Source: Actinomycetospora chibensis (GTDB taxonomy: Bacteria; Actinomycetota; Actinomycetes; Mycobacteriales; Pseudonocardiaceae). Taken from it: DNA of 64,000 nt. The translations under genes and the position numbers were made by a program. Below, piece after piece: positions 33,262-42,482 of the stretch. The first letter of the stretch is position 1. Each line of letters opens with the position of its first letter. The notes beneath the pieces are model-generated. The model worked only from the letters and a program-made list of their open reading frames with translations, searched no databases and had not been told where the DNA came from. The stretch lies in assembly GCF_028737215.1 (NCBI RefSeq), contig NZ_JAQZAM010000007.1, positions 227,139 through 291,138 on the forward strand. The letters are read 5' to 3'.

Positions 33262-34616
33262 GTCGGCCCCAGCCTGCGACCCCACAGCCCGCGACCCCGC
33301 CCCGTGTCGCCCCGGCGCTGCACGCCGCGCTCGAGGAGGAGCTCGACGCGGCCGTGGCGCTCCGACACGCGCTGCACCGCGACCCCCGCCTGTCCGGGGA
33401 CGAGGCCGACAGCCGCGACCTCGTGCTCGGCGCGCTCGCGGATGTGGTGCCGGACGGGCGGACCCCCGACCCGGTGGCCGACACCGGGGCGATGGTGCGG
33501 CTCGGCGCCCCCGCCGAGGAGGGGACGCCGGCGGTGGCGGTGCGCGCCGAGCTCGACGCCCTGCCCGTCGTGGAGCGCACCGGTCTGCCGTTCAGCGCCA
33601 CCGGCGCCGCCGCGCACGTGTGCGGGCACGACGTGCACGTCGCGGCGCTGGTCGCCGTGGTGCGGGCGATCGGACGGGCCGGCGCCGACGCGCTGCCCGC
33701 GCCGCTGCTCGCGGTCTTCCAGCCGCGCGAGGAGAAGGCCCCCTCCGGCGCCGCGGACGTGGCCGCCGACCCCGCCTTCGTCGCCCACCGGGTGGGGGCG
33801 ATGCTCGGCGTGCACGTCCAGCCCGAGCTGCCGCGCGGCACGGTCTCGGTGCGCGGTGGCCCGGTGAACGCCTCGGCCGACGAGATCGAGATCGAGGTGC
33901 ACGGGCGCGGCGGGCACGGCGGCTACCCCCACCGCACGCGCGACGCCGTGCTCGCCCTCGCCGAGATCGTCTCCGGCGTGCACCACATCGTGTCCCGGCG
34001 GGTCGACCCGATGGCCGCCGGTGTGATCACCATCGGGCAGATGACCGCGGGGTCGGCGCCCAACGTCGTCCCCGAGACCGCGTCGGCGCGCGGCACCGTC
34101 CGGGCTCTCGACGCCGACCGGGACGAGATGCTCGCCGCGGTTCGCGACGTCGTGGAGGGCACGGCCACGGCCTACGGGTGCACCGCCACGCTCACCGTGG
34201 TGCCGAACGAGCCGGCCGTGGTCAACGACGACGCGCTGGCCCGCACGGTCGCGGCCTCGCTCGGCGGGCGCCGCCGCGATGACCGGGCCGGCGGCAACGC
34301 CAACGGTCACGGCGGCCGCAGCGGGGACGCGGACGGCGCGGGGGAGCCGACCGGCCTGGTGCTCGACACCACGTTCCGATCCTGCGGCGCGGACGACTTC
34401 TCGCACTACGGTGACGTGCTGCCGTCGTTGATGCTGTTCGTGGGCACGACCCCGGCCGGGTCCACCCCGGGCGAGGGCCCCGGCCTGCACCACCCCGAGT
34501 TCTCGCCCGACGACGCGATGGTCGGCGAGGTGGCCCGCGCGCTCCTCGCCTCGGTCGTCGCCGCGGGCGCGGCGCTCGTGGCCACCACCGCGGAGCCCGC
34601 GGACCCGCTGGTCTAA
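33258..34616 (+). CDS. M20D-family amidohydrolase (hippurate/IAA-amino-acid hydrolase-like)
   Basis: 452-residue zinc or manganese peptidase-like enzyme that cleaves N-acyl amino acids. Motifs: AELDALPV (97-104), the metal-binding AAHVCGHDVH (118-127, with C122 and H124), EEKAPSGA and a final HHPEFS histidine. Residues about 335-357 form a Gly/Asn/Asp-rich insertion near the dimerisation domain end. GTG 33258 overlaps the previous stop, so the two hydrolases probably act on one substrate series. Confidence 0.87.
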   Translation: MSRPQPATPQPATPPRVAPALHAALEEELDAAVALRHALHRDPRLSGDEADSRDLVLGALADVVPDGRTPDPVADTGAMVRLGAPAEEGTPAVAVRAELDALPVVERTGLPFSATGAAAHVCGHDVHVAALVAVVRAIGRAGADALPAPLLAVFQPREEKAPSGAADVAADPAFVAHRVGAMLGVHVQPELPRGTVSVRGGPVNASADEIEIEVHGRGGHGGYPHRTRDAVLALAEIVSGVHHIVSRRVDPMAAGVITIGQMTAGSAPNVVPETASARGTVRALDADRDEMLAAVRDVVEGTATAYGCTATLTVVPNEPAVVNDDALARTVAASLGGRRRDDRAGGNANGHGGRSGDADGAGEPTGLVLDTTFRSCGADDFSHYGDVLPSLMLFVGTTPAGSTPGEGPGLHHPEFSPDDAMVGEVARALLASVVAAGAALVATTAEPADPLV

Positions 34617-34696
34617 CCCGAGGCCGGCCCCAGCTCGTCACCACCCCCCGCTCGTCACCACCCCTCAGAACCCGGGGCCGGCGAGCCCTCGTGAAG

Positions 34697-34726
34697 GAGA
34701 TCCAGGCGTGACCGAGATCCAGGCGT
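34697..34726 (+). repeat. 13-base direct repeat across a translation start
   Basis: GAGATCCAGGCGT occurs at 34697-34709 and again at 34714-34726. The first copy includes the ribosome-site region and first base of GTG 34708; the second encodes residues 3-6 of the methyltransferase. Confidence 0.8.
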
Positions 34727-35289
34727 TCGCCCGCGAGTTCCTGCGCGACCCGCTCCACGTCGCCGCCCTGTTCCCCAGCTTCGCGCCCCTCTGCCGCCAG
34801 GCCGCGGCGCCGCTGCCCGAGACGGGCGACCCGGTGGTGCTCGACCTCGGTGCCGGCACCGGCCAGGTCACCGACGTGATCCAGGAGCGCCTGGGCGGAC
34901 GGGGCCGGCACATCGCGGTGGAGTTCAACCCCCGCATGGCCGCCGTCCTCCAGGAGCGCCACCCGAAGGTCGAGGTGATCTGCGACGACGCGAACGCCGT
35001 CGTCGAGCGCCTGCTCGCCGAGGGGGTGCGCACCGACCTCACCGTCTCCGGCCTGCCCTGGCTGGTCACGTCGCCGAAGGACCGCACGATCTTCCGCCCG
35101 CTGGCCCGGCTCGCGGCCCCGGGGGGTGCGGTGACCCAGCTCGCCCACGCCTGGATCCGCTTCTTCCCGGCCGCGAAGCAGGTGCAGCGCAACCTCGAGA
35201 CGCACTTCGAGGAGGTCGTCGTCACGCGCACGGTGATGGCGAACATCCCCCCGGCTGTGGTCTACGTCGCCCGCCGCCCGCGAACCTGA
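34708..35289 (+). CDS. Class I SAM-dependent methyltransferase (phospholipid N-methyltransferase-like)
   Basis: 193-residue methyltransferase. The SAM site is LDLGAGTGQVTD (46-57), followed by an acidic strand end (VEFN) and a SGLPW motif near 112-116 where PmtA/KsgA-like enzymes have a proline-aromatic pair. The layout (FAREFLRDP start, small size) resembles phospholipid N-methyltransferases; another lipid or RNA substrate is possible. AAGGAGA precedes GTG 34708. Confidence 0.75.
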   Translation: MTEIQAFAREFLRDPLHVAALFPSFAPLCRQAAAPLPETGDPVVLDLGAGTGQVTDVIQERLGGRGRHIAVEFNPRMAAVLQERHPKVEVICDDANAVVERLLAEGVRTDLTVSGLPWLVTSPKDRTIFRPLARLAAPGGAVTQLAHAWIRFFPAAKQVQRNLETHFEEVVVTRTVMANIPPAVVYVARRPRT

Positions 35290-35387
35290 TGGTCGCGCCG
35301 TCGACGACGATTCGGGCGAACTGCGCCCCGTCCGCGCGTCCGTAGACTGGGCGGGCCGTTGACCCCCGGCGGAGCAGAGGTGACCCC

Positions 35388-37379
35388 GTGACGTTGATGG
35401 ACCGTGTCCGCACCCCCGCGGACCTGCGCGGTCTCGACACGGACGAGGTCGTCGCCCTCGCCTCCGAGATCCGCGCGTTCCTCGTCGACCGGGTGTGCCG
35501 CACCGGCGGGCACCTCGGGCCGAACCTGGGTGTGGTGGAGCTGACGCTCGCCCTGCACCGGGTCTTCGACTCCCCGCGGGACGCGCTGATCTTCGACACG
35601 GGCCACCAGAGCTACGTCCACAAGATCCTCACGGGCCGCGCGGGCGACTTCGGCGGGCTCCGGCAGGTCGGCGGGCTCTCGGGCTACCCGAGCCGGACCG
35701 AGAGCGAGCACGACCTGGTGGAGAACTCCCACGCCTCCACCGCGCTGTCGTGGGCGGACGGCCTCGCGAAGGCCGACGCGCTCACCGGGCGCGACCGCTC
35801 GGTGGTGGCCGTCGTCGGGGACGGGGCCCTCACCGGCGGGATGTGCTGGGAGGCGCTGAACAACATCGCCGCGGCCCCCGACCGGCCCGTGGTGATCGTC
35901 GTCAACGACAACGGGCGTTCGTACTCGCCGACGATCGGCGGGCTGTCGCGCAAGCTGACGGCGCTGCGGTTGCTGCCGCGCTACGAGCAGGCCCTCGAGC
36001 ACGGCAAGCGCGCCGTGCAGGGCCTGCCGCTGGTCGGGCCGACGCTGTACTCGGCGCTCCACGCCGCGAAGGCCGGGATGAAGGACGCCCTGAGCCCGCA
36101 GCCGCTGTTCGCCGACCTCGGCCTGAAGTACCTCGGCCCCGTCGACGGGCACGACGTCGAGGCCATGGAGCACGCCCTGCGGGTCGCCCGCGACTTCGGG
36201 GGCCCGGTCGTCGTGCACGCGGTGACCGCGAAGGGCCGGGGGTTCGCGCCCGCCGAGGCCGACGAGGCCGACCTCATGCACTCCCCGGGGCCGCTCGACC
36301 CCGAGACCGGGCTGCCGGTCGGGCCCAAGCCCCGCGACTGGACCGCCGTCTTCACCGAGTCGATGCTCGAGCTCGGGCGCGAGCGCTCCGACGTCGTCGC
36401 GATCACCGCGGCGATGCAGGGGCCCACCGGCCTGACGCCCTTCGGCGAGGCCTTCCCCGAGCGCCTGTTCGACGTCGGCATCGCCGAGCAGCACGCGATG
36501 ACCTCGGCGGCCGGGCTCGCCGCGGGCGGCCTGCACCCCGTGGTCGCGATCTACTCGACGTTCCTCAACCGGGCGTTCGACCAGCTGCTCATGGACGTCG
36601 CGCTGCACGGCGCGCCCGTGACCGTCACGCTCGACCGCGCCGGGGTCACCGGCAGCGACGGCGCGAGCCACAACGGCATGTGGGACCTCTCGATCCTGGG
36701 GATCGTGCCCGGCCTGCGGGTCGCCGCGCCCCGGGACGCGGTGACCTTGCGCGAGGAGCTGCGCGAGGCCGTCGGCATCGACGACGGGCCGACCGCCCTG
36801 CGCTGGTCCAAGGGCGCGGTCCCCGCCGCGGTGCCCGCGGTGCGCACGCTCGGCCCGGCCGAGGGACCCGGGCGCGTCGACGTCCTCGCCGAGCCCGGCC
36901 GTCCGTCGCGCGCCGCGCCGCGGCCCACCGCGGTGGACCGCCTGCCCGACAGCGCCGTGCCCGACGTCCCGGACGTCCTGCTCGTGTGCGTCGGCGCGTT
37001 CGGCGAGCTCGGGGTGCAGGCGGCCGAGCGGCTGACCGCCCAGGGGATCGGCGTCACCGTCGTCGACCCGCGCTGGGTGCAGCCCGTGCCCGAGGCGCTC
37101 GTGACGCTGGCCGGCGAGCACCGGCTCGTGGTCACCGTCGAGGACGGCGGGCGCCACGGCGGCGTCGGCTCGGCGCTCGCCGACGCCCTCGCGTCGGCCG
37201 AGGTCGACGTCCCCGTGCGCCGGCTCGCCCTCGAGCAGGAGTTCCTCGCCCACGCCTCGCGCGGCCAGGTGCTCGCCGAGGCGGGTCTCACCGACGCCGA
37301 CGTCGCCCGGCGCGTCACCGAGTGGGTCTCGGGGCGCGACACGACGCTCGTGCCGGACGCGGACACCGTCGCGCGCTGA
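35388..37379 (+). CDS. dxs: 1-deoxy-D-xylulose-5-phosphate synthase
   Basis: 663-residue thiamine-diphosphate enzyme that joins pyruvate and glyceraldehyde-3-phosphate, the first step of the MEP isoprenoid pathway. TPP-binding [17 protein letters not shown] begins near residue 143; the N-terminal histidine is in TGHQSYVHK; the pyrimidine domain has the conserved [10 protein letters not shown] glutamate. A 30-residue proline/arginine-rich insert near 505-525 makes it slightly longer than usual. TAGACT at 35343-35348 may be the -10 box. Confidence 0.97.
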   Translation: MTLMDRVRTPADLRGLDTDEVVALASEIRAFLVDRVCRTGGHLGPNLGVVELTLALHRVFDSPRDALIFDTGHQSYVHKILTGRAGDFGGLRQVGGLSGYPSRTESEHDLVENSHASTALSWADGLAKADALTGRDRSVVAVVGDGALTGGMCWEALNNIAAAPDRPVVIVVNDNGRSYSPTIGGLSRKLTALRLLPRYEQALEHGKRAVQGLPLVGPTLYSALHAAKAGMKDALSPQPLFADLGLKYLGPVDGHDVEAMEHALRVARDFGGPVVVHAVTAKGRGFAPAEADEADLMHSPGPLDPETGLPVGPKPRDWTAVFTESMLELGRERSDVVAITAAMQGPTGLTPFGEAFPERLFDVGIAEQHAMTSAAGLAAGGLHPVVAIYSTFLNRAFDQLLMDVALHGAPVTVTLDRAGVTGSDGASHNGMWDLSILGIVPGLRVAAPRDAVTLREELREAVGIDDGPTALRWSKGAVPAAVPAVRTLGPAEGPGRVDVLAEPGRPSRAAPRPTAVDRLPDSAVPDVPDVLLVCVGAFGELGVQAAERLTAQGIGVTVVDPRWVQPVPEALVTLAGEHRLVVTVEDGGRHGGVGSALADALASAEVDVPVRRLALEQEFLAHASRGQVLAEAGLTDADVARRVTEWVSGRDTTLVPDADTVAR

Positions 37380-37446
37380 GGGCGGCGTTCGTTTCTCAGC
37401 CTTCATTCTCAGCGGCTGCTCAGGAGACCTGTGGCACCGTGGAGAT

Positions 37447-38118
37447 GTGCGAGTACTGATCGTGGAGGACGAGCAGGCCCTGGCCGACGCGCTGGCCCGT
37501 GGCCTGCGCCGCGAGGGGATGGCGGTCGACGTCGCGTACGACGGCGACGAGGGCAGCGAGAAGGTCGGCGTGACGCGCTACGACGTCGTCGTGCTCGACC
37601 GCGACCTGCCGGGACGCTCCGGTGACGAGCTGTGCGCCGAGATCGTCGGCGACGTCACGCGGGTCATCATGCTGACGGCGAGCGGCGCGCTGCGCGACAA
37701 GGTGGAGGGTCTCGCGCTCGGCGCGGACGACTACCTCGCCAAGCCGTTCGACTTCCCGGAGCTCGTGGCGCGTGTCCGTGCCCTCGGCCGGCGCGCCACC
37801 CCCGCAGTGCCGCCCGTGCTGCGCTCCGCGGACATCGTGCTCGACCCGGCGAAGCGCACCGTGACCCGCCGCGGCTCGGCGCTCGAGCTCACCCGCAAGG
37901 AGTTCGGGGTGCTCGAGGTGCTCATGGCCGCGGGTGGCGCGGTGGTCAGCTCCGAGGAGCTGCTCGAGCGGGTCTGGGACGAGAACGCCGACCCGTTCAC
38001 CACCACGGTGCGGGTCACGGTGATGACCCTGCGCAAGAAGCTCGGCGAGCCGGGCATCATCGACACCGTCGTGGGCTCGGGCTACCGGGTTCCGGCGGGG
38101 TCGCCCGCGGTGGTCTAG
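37447..38118 (+). CDS. OmpR-family response regulator
   Basis: 223-residue two-component regulator. Receiver domain 1-115 with acidic pocket E7/D8, phosphoacceptor D51 (VVLDRDLPG) and K99 (LAKPF); winged-helix DNA-binding domain from about 128 with LTRKEFGVLEVLM and the ending DTVVGSGYRV. GTG 37447 shows no ribosome site. It precedes its sensor kinase by 54 bases. The pair resembles CutR/CutS or PrrA-type systems; the signal is not evident. Confidence 0.92.
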   Translation: MRVLIVEDEQALADALARGLRREGMAVDVAYDGDEGSEKVGVTRYDVVVLDRDLPGRSGDELCAEIVGDVTRVIMLTASGALRDKVEGLALGADDYLAKPFDFPELVARVRALGRRATPAVPPVLRSADIVLDPAKRTVTRRGSALELTRKEFGVLEVLMAAGGAVVSSEELLERVWDENADPFTTTVRVTVMTLRKKLGEPGIIDTVVGSGYRVPAGSPAVV

Positions 38119-38133
38119 GGCTGCTCGAGCCCT
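38117..38133 (+). terminator. Small hairpin between regulator and kinase genes
   Basis: AGGGCT at 38117-38122 pairs with AGCCCT at 38128-38133 (5-base loop), overlapping the regulator's stop codon. It could reduce read-through into the kinase gene, which has its own -10-like box. Confidence 0.35.
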
Positions 38134-38159
38134 TCACGGGGCCGCCTCCGGGCGCCCCG

Positions 38160-38165
38160 TAGCGT
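38160..38165 (+). promoter_or_regulatory. -10-like hexamer of the kinase gene
   Basis: TAGCGT ends seven bases before GTG 38173, with no ribosome site between; possible internal leaderless promoter. Confidence 0.35.
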
Positions 38166-38172
38166 CACGGCC

Positions 38173-39321
38173 GTGTCCGCCGCCTCGCCCGCCCTGCGCC
38201 GGGGACCCGGGCTCCGGGTCCGGCTGACGCTGGTCGCGACGGGCCTCGTCGCCGTCGTGGCCGTGGTGATGGTGTGGCTCGGCTGGATGCTCGTCGGCGA
38301 GGTCGCCGCGGGTGTTCCCCAGCTCCCGCCCGACACACCCGTCACCGTCGACGGCGTGCGCGTGCCGGCCGGGGAGCTCGCCGACGCGCTCGGGAAGTCC
38401 GCCCGCACCGAGGTGCTGCGCGTCGGGTCGATCGCGTTCGCGATGGTCGTGATCGCGGCGGCCCTGGTGTCCTGGGTCCTGGTCCGCCGGGTCCTGCGCC
38501 CGCTGCACGAGGTGACCGCCGCCGCGCGCAGGCTCTCGGCGGAGTCGCTCGACGCCCGCATCGGGCTGACCGGCCCCCGCGACGAGGTCGCCGAGCTGGC
38601 CGCCACCTTCGACGCCATGCTCGACCGCCTGCAGGCGGCGTTCGACGCGCAGCGCCGCTTCGTGGCCAACGCGAGCCACGAACTGCGCACCCCGCTCGCC
38701 GTGCTGCGCACCGAGGTCGACGTGACCCTCGCCGACCCCGGGGCCGACGTCGCCGAGCTGCGGCGCATGGCCGAGGTGATCCGCGAGGCCACCCGCCGCG
38801 CCGAGCACCTCGTCGCCGGCCTCCTGCTGCTCGCGCGTACCGAGGCCGCCGACGCCGTGCCCACCGAGCCCGTCGACCTCGCCGAGACCGTCCCCATCGC
38901 GCTCGACGCCGTGCGCGCGGAGGCCCGCGACCGGGGCCTGAAGATACGGACCGATCTCGCCTCCGCCCGGGTCGCCGGTGACGCCGCCCTGCTCGGGCGC
39001 ATCACCGGCAACCTCGTCGAGAACGGGGTGCGCCACAACGTCGACGGTGGCTGGCTGACCCTGCGCACCGGGGTCGAGGACGGGCACGCGGTGCTGGCCG
39101 TGGCGTCGTCGGGACCCGTGGTCTCGCCGGAGACCGTCGCGGAGCTGTTCGAGCCCTTCCGTCGTGGCGCCGGCCGCACCGGCACCGGCACCGGTCTCGG
39201 CCTGTCGATCGTGCGCGCCGTGGCCCACGCGCACGGGGGACGCGCGTCCGCCGAGCCCGTCGAGGGGGGCGGGCTCGCGGTGACCGTGACGCTGCCGCTG
39301 GATTCCCGACGGAGCGACTGA
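38173..39321 (+). CDS. Sensor histidine kinase
   Basis: 382-residue membrane kinase: transmembrane helix 1 (about 17-42), a short extracytoplasmic part (43-82), helix 2 (83-104), HAMP (105-158), dimerisation domain with phospho-acceptor H169 in NASHELRTPL, and an ATPase domain with N-box NLVENGVRHN and G-box GTGLGLSIV. The tiny external loop suggests that it senses a membrane or interior signal. Cognate of the regulator immediately upstream. Confidence 0.92.
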   Translation: MSAASPALRRGPGLRVRLTLVATGLVAVVAVVMVWLGWMLVGEVAAGVPQLPPDTPVTVDGVRVPAGELADALGKSARTEVLRVGSIAFAMVVIAAALVSWVLVRRVLRPLHEVTAAARRLSAESLDARIGLTGPRDEVAELAATFDAMLDRLQAAFDAQRRFVANASHELRTPLAVLRTEVDVTLADPGADVAELRRMAEVIREATRRAEHLVAGLLLLARTEAADAVPTEPVDLAETVPIALDAVRAEARDRGLKIRTDLASARVAGDAALLGRITGNLVENGVRHNVDGGWLTLRTGVEDGHAVLAVASSGPVVSPETVAELFEPFRRGAGRTGTGTGLGLSIVRAVAHAHGGRASAEPVEGGGLAVTVTLPLDSRRSD

Positions 39322-39322
39322 T

Positions 39323-39328
39323 TACGGT
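39323..39328 (+). promoter_or_regulatory. -10-like hexamer of the globin gene
   Basis: TACGGT ends six bases before GTG 39335 and overlaps the end of the kinase gene region; no ribosome site is present. Confidence 0.35.
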
Positions 39329-39334
39329 GTTGCA

Positions 39335-39796
39335 GTGACACCGACGCTGTACGAGTGGGCCGGCGGGACCGAGGCGTTCCGCCGTCTCATCGACGCGTTC
39401 TACGACCGGGTCGAGCGCGACGACCTCCTGAGCCCGCTCTTCCCGGGCGGGGTCACCGAGGAGCACCGGGCGCACGTGACCCGCTGGTGGGCCGAGGTGT
39501 TCGGCGGCCCGGCGGACTACACGGCGTCGCTCGGCGGGTACGAGCGGATGCTCGCCCACCACCGGGACCTCAACATCACCCCCGACCAGCGTCGGCGGTT
39601 CGCCGAGACCATGAGCCGGGCCGCCGACGACGCCGGCCTGCCCGACGATCCCGAGTTCCGCGCCGCCTTCGTCGGCTACGTCGAGTGGGGCACCCGGCTC
39701 GCGCTGGCCAACTCGCAGACCGGCGCCGAGGTCGTCGAGCAGGCGCCCGTCCCGCAGTGGGGATGGGGCGTGGCGCCGCCGTACCAGCCCTCCTGA
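39335..39796 (+). CDS. Group II truncated haemoglobin
   Basis: 153-residue globin, slightly longer than the usual 120-135. Y-D (23-24) at the B helix and SPLFP (33-37) fit group II; the proximal histidine is H75 or H76 in LAHHRDLNIT; a conserved WG pair (117-118) lies in the G helix. These globins bind oxygen, NO and sulfide and often serve in detoxification. The gene starts 13 bases after the kinase stop and runs head-on into RNase D. Confidence 0.9.
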   Translation: MTPTLYEWAGGTEAFRRLIDAFYDRVERDDLLSPLFPGGVTEEHRAHVTRWWAEVFGGPADYTASLGGYERMLAHHRDLNITPDQRRRFAETMSRAADDAGLPDDPEFRAAFVGYVEWGTRLALANSQTGAEVVEQAPVPQWGWGVAPPYQPS

Positions 39797-39797
39797 T

Positions 39798-41120
39798 CTA
39801 GGACGGCTGGTCACCCGGGGTCTGCTCGGGCGCGGGCCGGGCCGTCAGCGCCTCGGCGAGCAGGGGAGCGGCGAGCTCCGCCTGCCAGGGCCGGGCGCCG
39901 AGGTCCGCGAGGGCCGCGGCCACCGCCTCGGTGTCGGCGGGCTCGGGGGGCGACCAGCACAGACGGCGCACGAGGTCCGGCGTCACGAGGTTCTCCACCG
40001 GGGTGCCGGTGCGCTCCGACAGCCCGGCGAGGGCGGCCCGCGCGGCGGCGAGACGTGCGGCGGCGGCCGGGTCCTTGTCGCTCCAGCGGTGCGCGGGCGG
40101 CGGGCCGTCGGGTTGCGCGGCGGCGGCGGGCCACTGCGTGCGGTCCAGCGCGCGGGCGCGGGCGATCGCCGACCACCAGCGATCGCCGAGCCGGCGTTGC
40201 GCGCGCCCGCGGAACACCGGCATCGCGACGAGCTCCTCGCGCCCCGCGGGCTCGCGCAGGGCGGCGTCGACGATCGCGGCGTCCGGCAGCAGACGGCCGG
40301 GGGCGACGTCGCGGACGGCCGCGAGCTCGTCGCGGGACTCCCAGAGCTCGCGGACGACGGCGAGCTGCGCGGGCCGGCGCACCTTGTGCATCCCCGAGGT
40401 GCGACGCCACGGCTCGGCACGCGGTGGCGGGGGAGGGGCGAGGCGCACGGCCTCGAACTCCTGCTCGGCCCAGGCGGTCTTCTCCTGGCGCTCGAGGTCG
40501 GCGGCCACCGCGTCGCGGAGCTCGATCAGCAGCTCGACGTCGAGGGCGGCGTAGGTCAGCCAGTCGTCGGGCAGCGGGCGGCGCGACCAGTCGGCGGCGC
40601 CGTGGCCCTTCTGCAGCCGCACACCCAGCAGGTGCTCGGTGAGTGGGCCGAGCCCGACGCGGGGATAGCCCACGAGGCGCCCGGCGAGCTCGGTGTCGAA
40701 GAGGGAGTCGGGGCGCATGCCGACCTCGGCCAGGCACGCGAGGTCCTGGGAGGCGGCGTGCAGCACCCACTCGACGCCGCGCAGGGCGTCGCCGAGCACG
40801 GAGAGGTCGCCGCCGCACGCGATGGGGTCGACGAGAAAGGAGCCGGCGCCCTCGCGGCGCAGCTGCACCAGGTAGGCGCGGGCCGAGTAGCGGTAGCCCG
40901 AGGCCCGCTCGGCGTCCACCGCGACGGGACCGCTGCCGTCGGCCAGACGAGCGGCGACGTCCGAGAGCGCCGCGGCGTCCTCGACGAGCGGGGGTACGCC
41001 CTCGGCCGGTTCGAGCAGGTCGACGGCTGCGTCCTCGGCGGGCTCGGGCCGGTCCCCGGTCTGCGTCCCTGCCCGATCCGGAGCCCCGGCCTGGTCGCTC
41101 TGCGAAGTGTTGGCCGTCAC
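39798..41120 (-). CDS. rnd: Ribonuclease D
   Basis: 440-residue 3'-5' exoribonuclease of the DEDDy class that trims tRNA and other RNA ends. D69 and E71 (AVDAERASG), the third acidic residue in HAASQDLACL (about D127), and Y/D in TYAALDVELL form the active site. An HRDC domain follows (about 225-300), then a second helical region. N-terminal 45 residues are disordered and acidic. GTG 41120. Same order as Rv2681 next to DUF3000, though a regulator gene intervenes here. Confidence 0.92.
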   Translation of the reverse strand: MTANTSQSDQAGAPDRAGTQTGDRPEPAEDAAVDLLEPAEGVPPLVEDAAALSDVAARLADGSGPVAVDAERASGYRYSARAYLVQLRREGAGSFLVDPIACGGDLSVLGDALRGVEWVLHAASQDLACLAEVGMRPDSLFDTELAGRLVGYPRVGLGPLTEHLLGVRLQKGHGAADWSRRPLPDDWLTYAALDVELLIELRDAVAADLERQEKTAWAEQEFEAVRLAPPPPPRAEPWRRTSGMHKVRRPAQLAVVRELWESRDELAAVRDVAPGRLLPDAAIVDAALREPAGREELVAMPVFRGRAQRRLGDRWWSAIARARALDRTQWPAAAAQPDGPPPAHRWSDKDPAAAARLAAARAALAGLSERTGTPVENLVTPDLVRRLCWSPPEPADTEAVAAALADLGARPWQAELAAPLLAEALTARPAPEQTPGDQPS

Positions 41121-41214
41121 GGACGGTGGAGTCTGCCCGCTCGCGGCGTCCGGCGCAGGGACAGGAGTGGATCTCGACGGTGTGTCGGGTCCCCTCGGGG
41201 CCCCCGGAGCGCGG

Positions 41215-41251
41215 CCACGGACCCCACCGGCGTTCCCGGCGGGGTCCGTGG
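41215..41251. terminator. Hairpin downstream of the NarL-type regulator gene
   Basis: 16-base arms (41215-41230 with 41236-41251) with one mismatch and a CGTTC loop. Confidence 0.6.
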
Positions 41252-41262
41252 ACCGGCTGGCC

Positions 41263-41298
41263 GGGGTCGGCCGCTCCGGGGAGGAGCGGGCCGACCCC
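41263..41298. terminator. Second hairpin downstream of the NarL-type regulator gene
   Basis: GGGGTCGGCC-GCTCC (41263-41277) pairs with 41283-41298 apart from one bulged base. With the hairpin at 41215 it makes a tandem terminator before rnd. Confidence 0.55.
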
Positions 41299-41311
41299 CG
41301 TGCCCTCGCGC

Positions 41312-42028
41312 TCAGCGGATGACGCCGGCCCGCATGGCCAGCGCGACCATCTGTGCCCGGTCGCCCGTCCCGAGCTTGCGCCCGATGCGGGAGAGGTGGC
41401 TCTTGACCGTCAGCGCCGAGAGGCTCAGCGCGTCGCCGATCTCCTTGTTGGACCGCCCGTCGGCGACCAGCTGGAGCACCTCGACCTCACGGGCCGACAG
41501 CTCCCGCGGGGTGTTGTCCGTGGCCGGCACCCGGGTGCCCGCCGCGAGCAGCGGGGCGACCGAGGGGTCGGCGTAGAGGCCGCCCTCGAGCACACGCCGC
41601 ACGCCATCGGTGACGACGCCGGGAGACGCCGACTTGAGCAGGTAGGCCTGGGCGCCGGCCTGGAAGGCCGCACGCACCGCCGACGGGTCGTCGGAGGCCG
41701 CAAGCACCACGACACGGTTCCAGCCCTGCGCGCGGAGCTCGGCGATCAGGTCCAGGCCACTGCCGTCCGGCAGACCGAGATCCAGGATCGCGAGATCGCA
41801 CGGCCCGCTGGCCAGCGCTCGGGTGCGGGCCTCGGAGATCGAGGCCGCCTCGTGGACGGTGCCCGCGCCCATCGAGGAGAGCCGCTGCGCGATCGCCTCG
41901 CGCAGCAACGGGTGGTCGTCGACCACCAGGACAGAGAACATCTCTTCCCGCGGATGCGGGACCATGGCCGGCGGCAACAAGCCGCTTGCGACGCCGCGAA
42001 GGGCCATGCCTGGGCCCACGGTTGCCAC
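41312..42028 (-). CDS. NarL/FixJ-type response regulator without adjacent kinase
   Basis: 238-residue regulator: a 30-residue lead, a receiver domain with DDHP (37-40), phosphoacceptor D83 (LAILDLGLPDG) and K (LLKSAS), and a LuxR-type helix-turn-helix with LSAREVEVLQLVADG and VKSHLSRIGRKLG. The GTG 42028 start is well supported by GGAGGT seven bases upstream. No histidine kinase gene adjoins it; a long lower-GC region precedes it. Confidence 0.9.
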   Translation of the reverse strand: MATVGPGMALRGVASGLLPPAMVPHPREEMFSVLVVDDHPLLREAIAQRLSSMGAGTVHEAASISEARTRALASGPCDLAILDLGLPDGSGLDLIAELRAQGWNRVVVLAASDDPSAVRAAFQAGAQAYLLKSASPGVVTDGVRRVLEGGLYADPSVAPLLAAGTRVPATDNTPRELSAREVEVLQLVADGRSNKEIGDALSLSALTVKSHLSRIGRKLGTGDRAQMVALAMRAGVIR

Positions 42029-42464
42029 GTCGAGTACCTCCTAGAAGTCGGTCTTGCCCCCCGACATTCCGCACCGGGCCCTCGAACCATCGACCGCGCC
42101 GCCGATCGGACGAGGAAGTGCGTGCGAGAGAAGATATCCCCCCGGGCGAGTTAACGAGAGCATCAGGGCCAACTTCGCTCGGTGGAGTTTCGTGCGTTAC
42201 GGGGCTGCGGTCACCCTTTGGAGTGGACAGACGACGCGGAATCGTCTCTCGGTGACACTGCGTGTAACTGACGCTACAGAGAGTGCTGTGTAGCGCCGAC
42301 CGGCACAGCCTGGCTGCAACCAACGACCCAACGTGGACGCGTGACGGGTGGAGCCGGGTCGGGCTGATCGGACGCCTCCCTGTGCATCCCATCGCAAAGG
42401 CGCGATGACCTGCAAGGGGTTGCTGAAATTGCGGGAGCGATACCGGTAGTACCGGAAAAAATGT
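42029..42464. other. Long upstream region of the NarL-type regulator gene
   Basis: 436 bases between two leftward genes, visibly less GC-rich than the rest. No coding frame resembles a protein. Seen: an inverted repeat CGCTACA/TGTAGCG (42272-42278 with 42289-42295), TACCGGTAGTACCGG near 42441, and GAGTTAACGAGAG near 42149. It probably holds an extended promoter or operator for the regulator, and the terminator of the DUF3000 gene. Confidence 0.45.
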
Positions 42465-42482
42465 TCAGCCGGATCGTCCGGC
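42456..42482 (-). terminator. Possible intrinsic terminator of the DUF3000 gene
   Basis: GCCGGA/TCCGGC stem (42468-42473 with 42477-42482, 3-base loop) overlaps the stop codon and is followed on the minus strand by TGAACA and six Ts (42456-42461). The stem is short. Confidence 0.4.
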
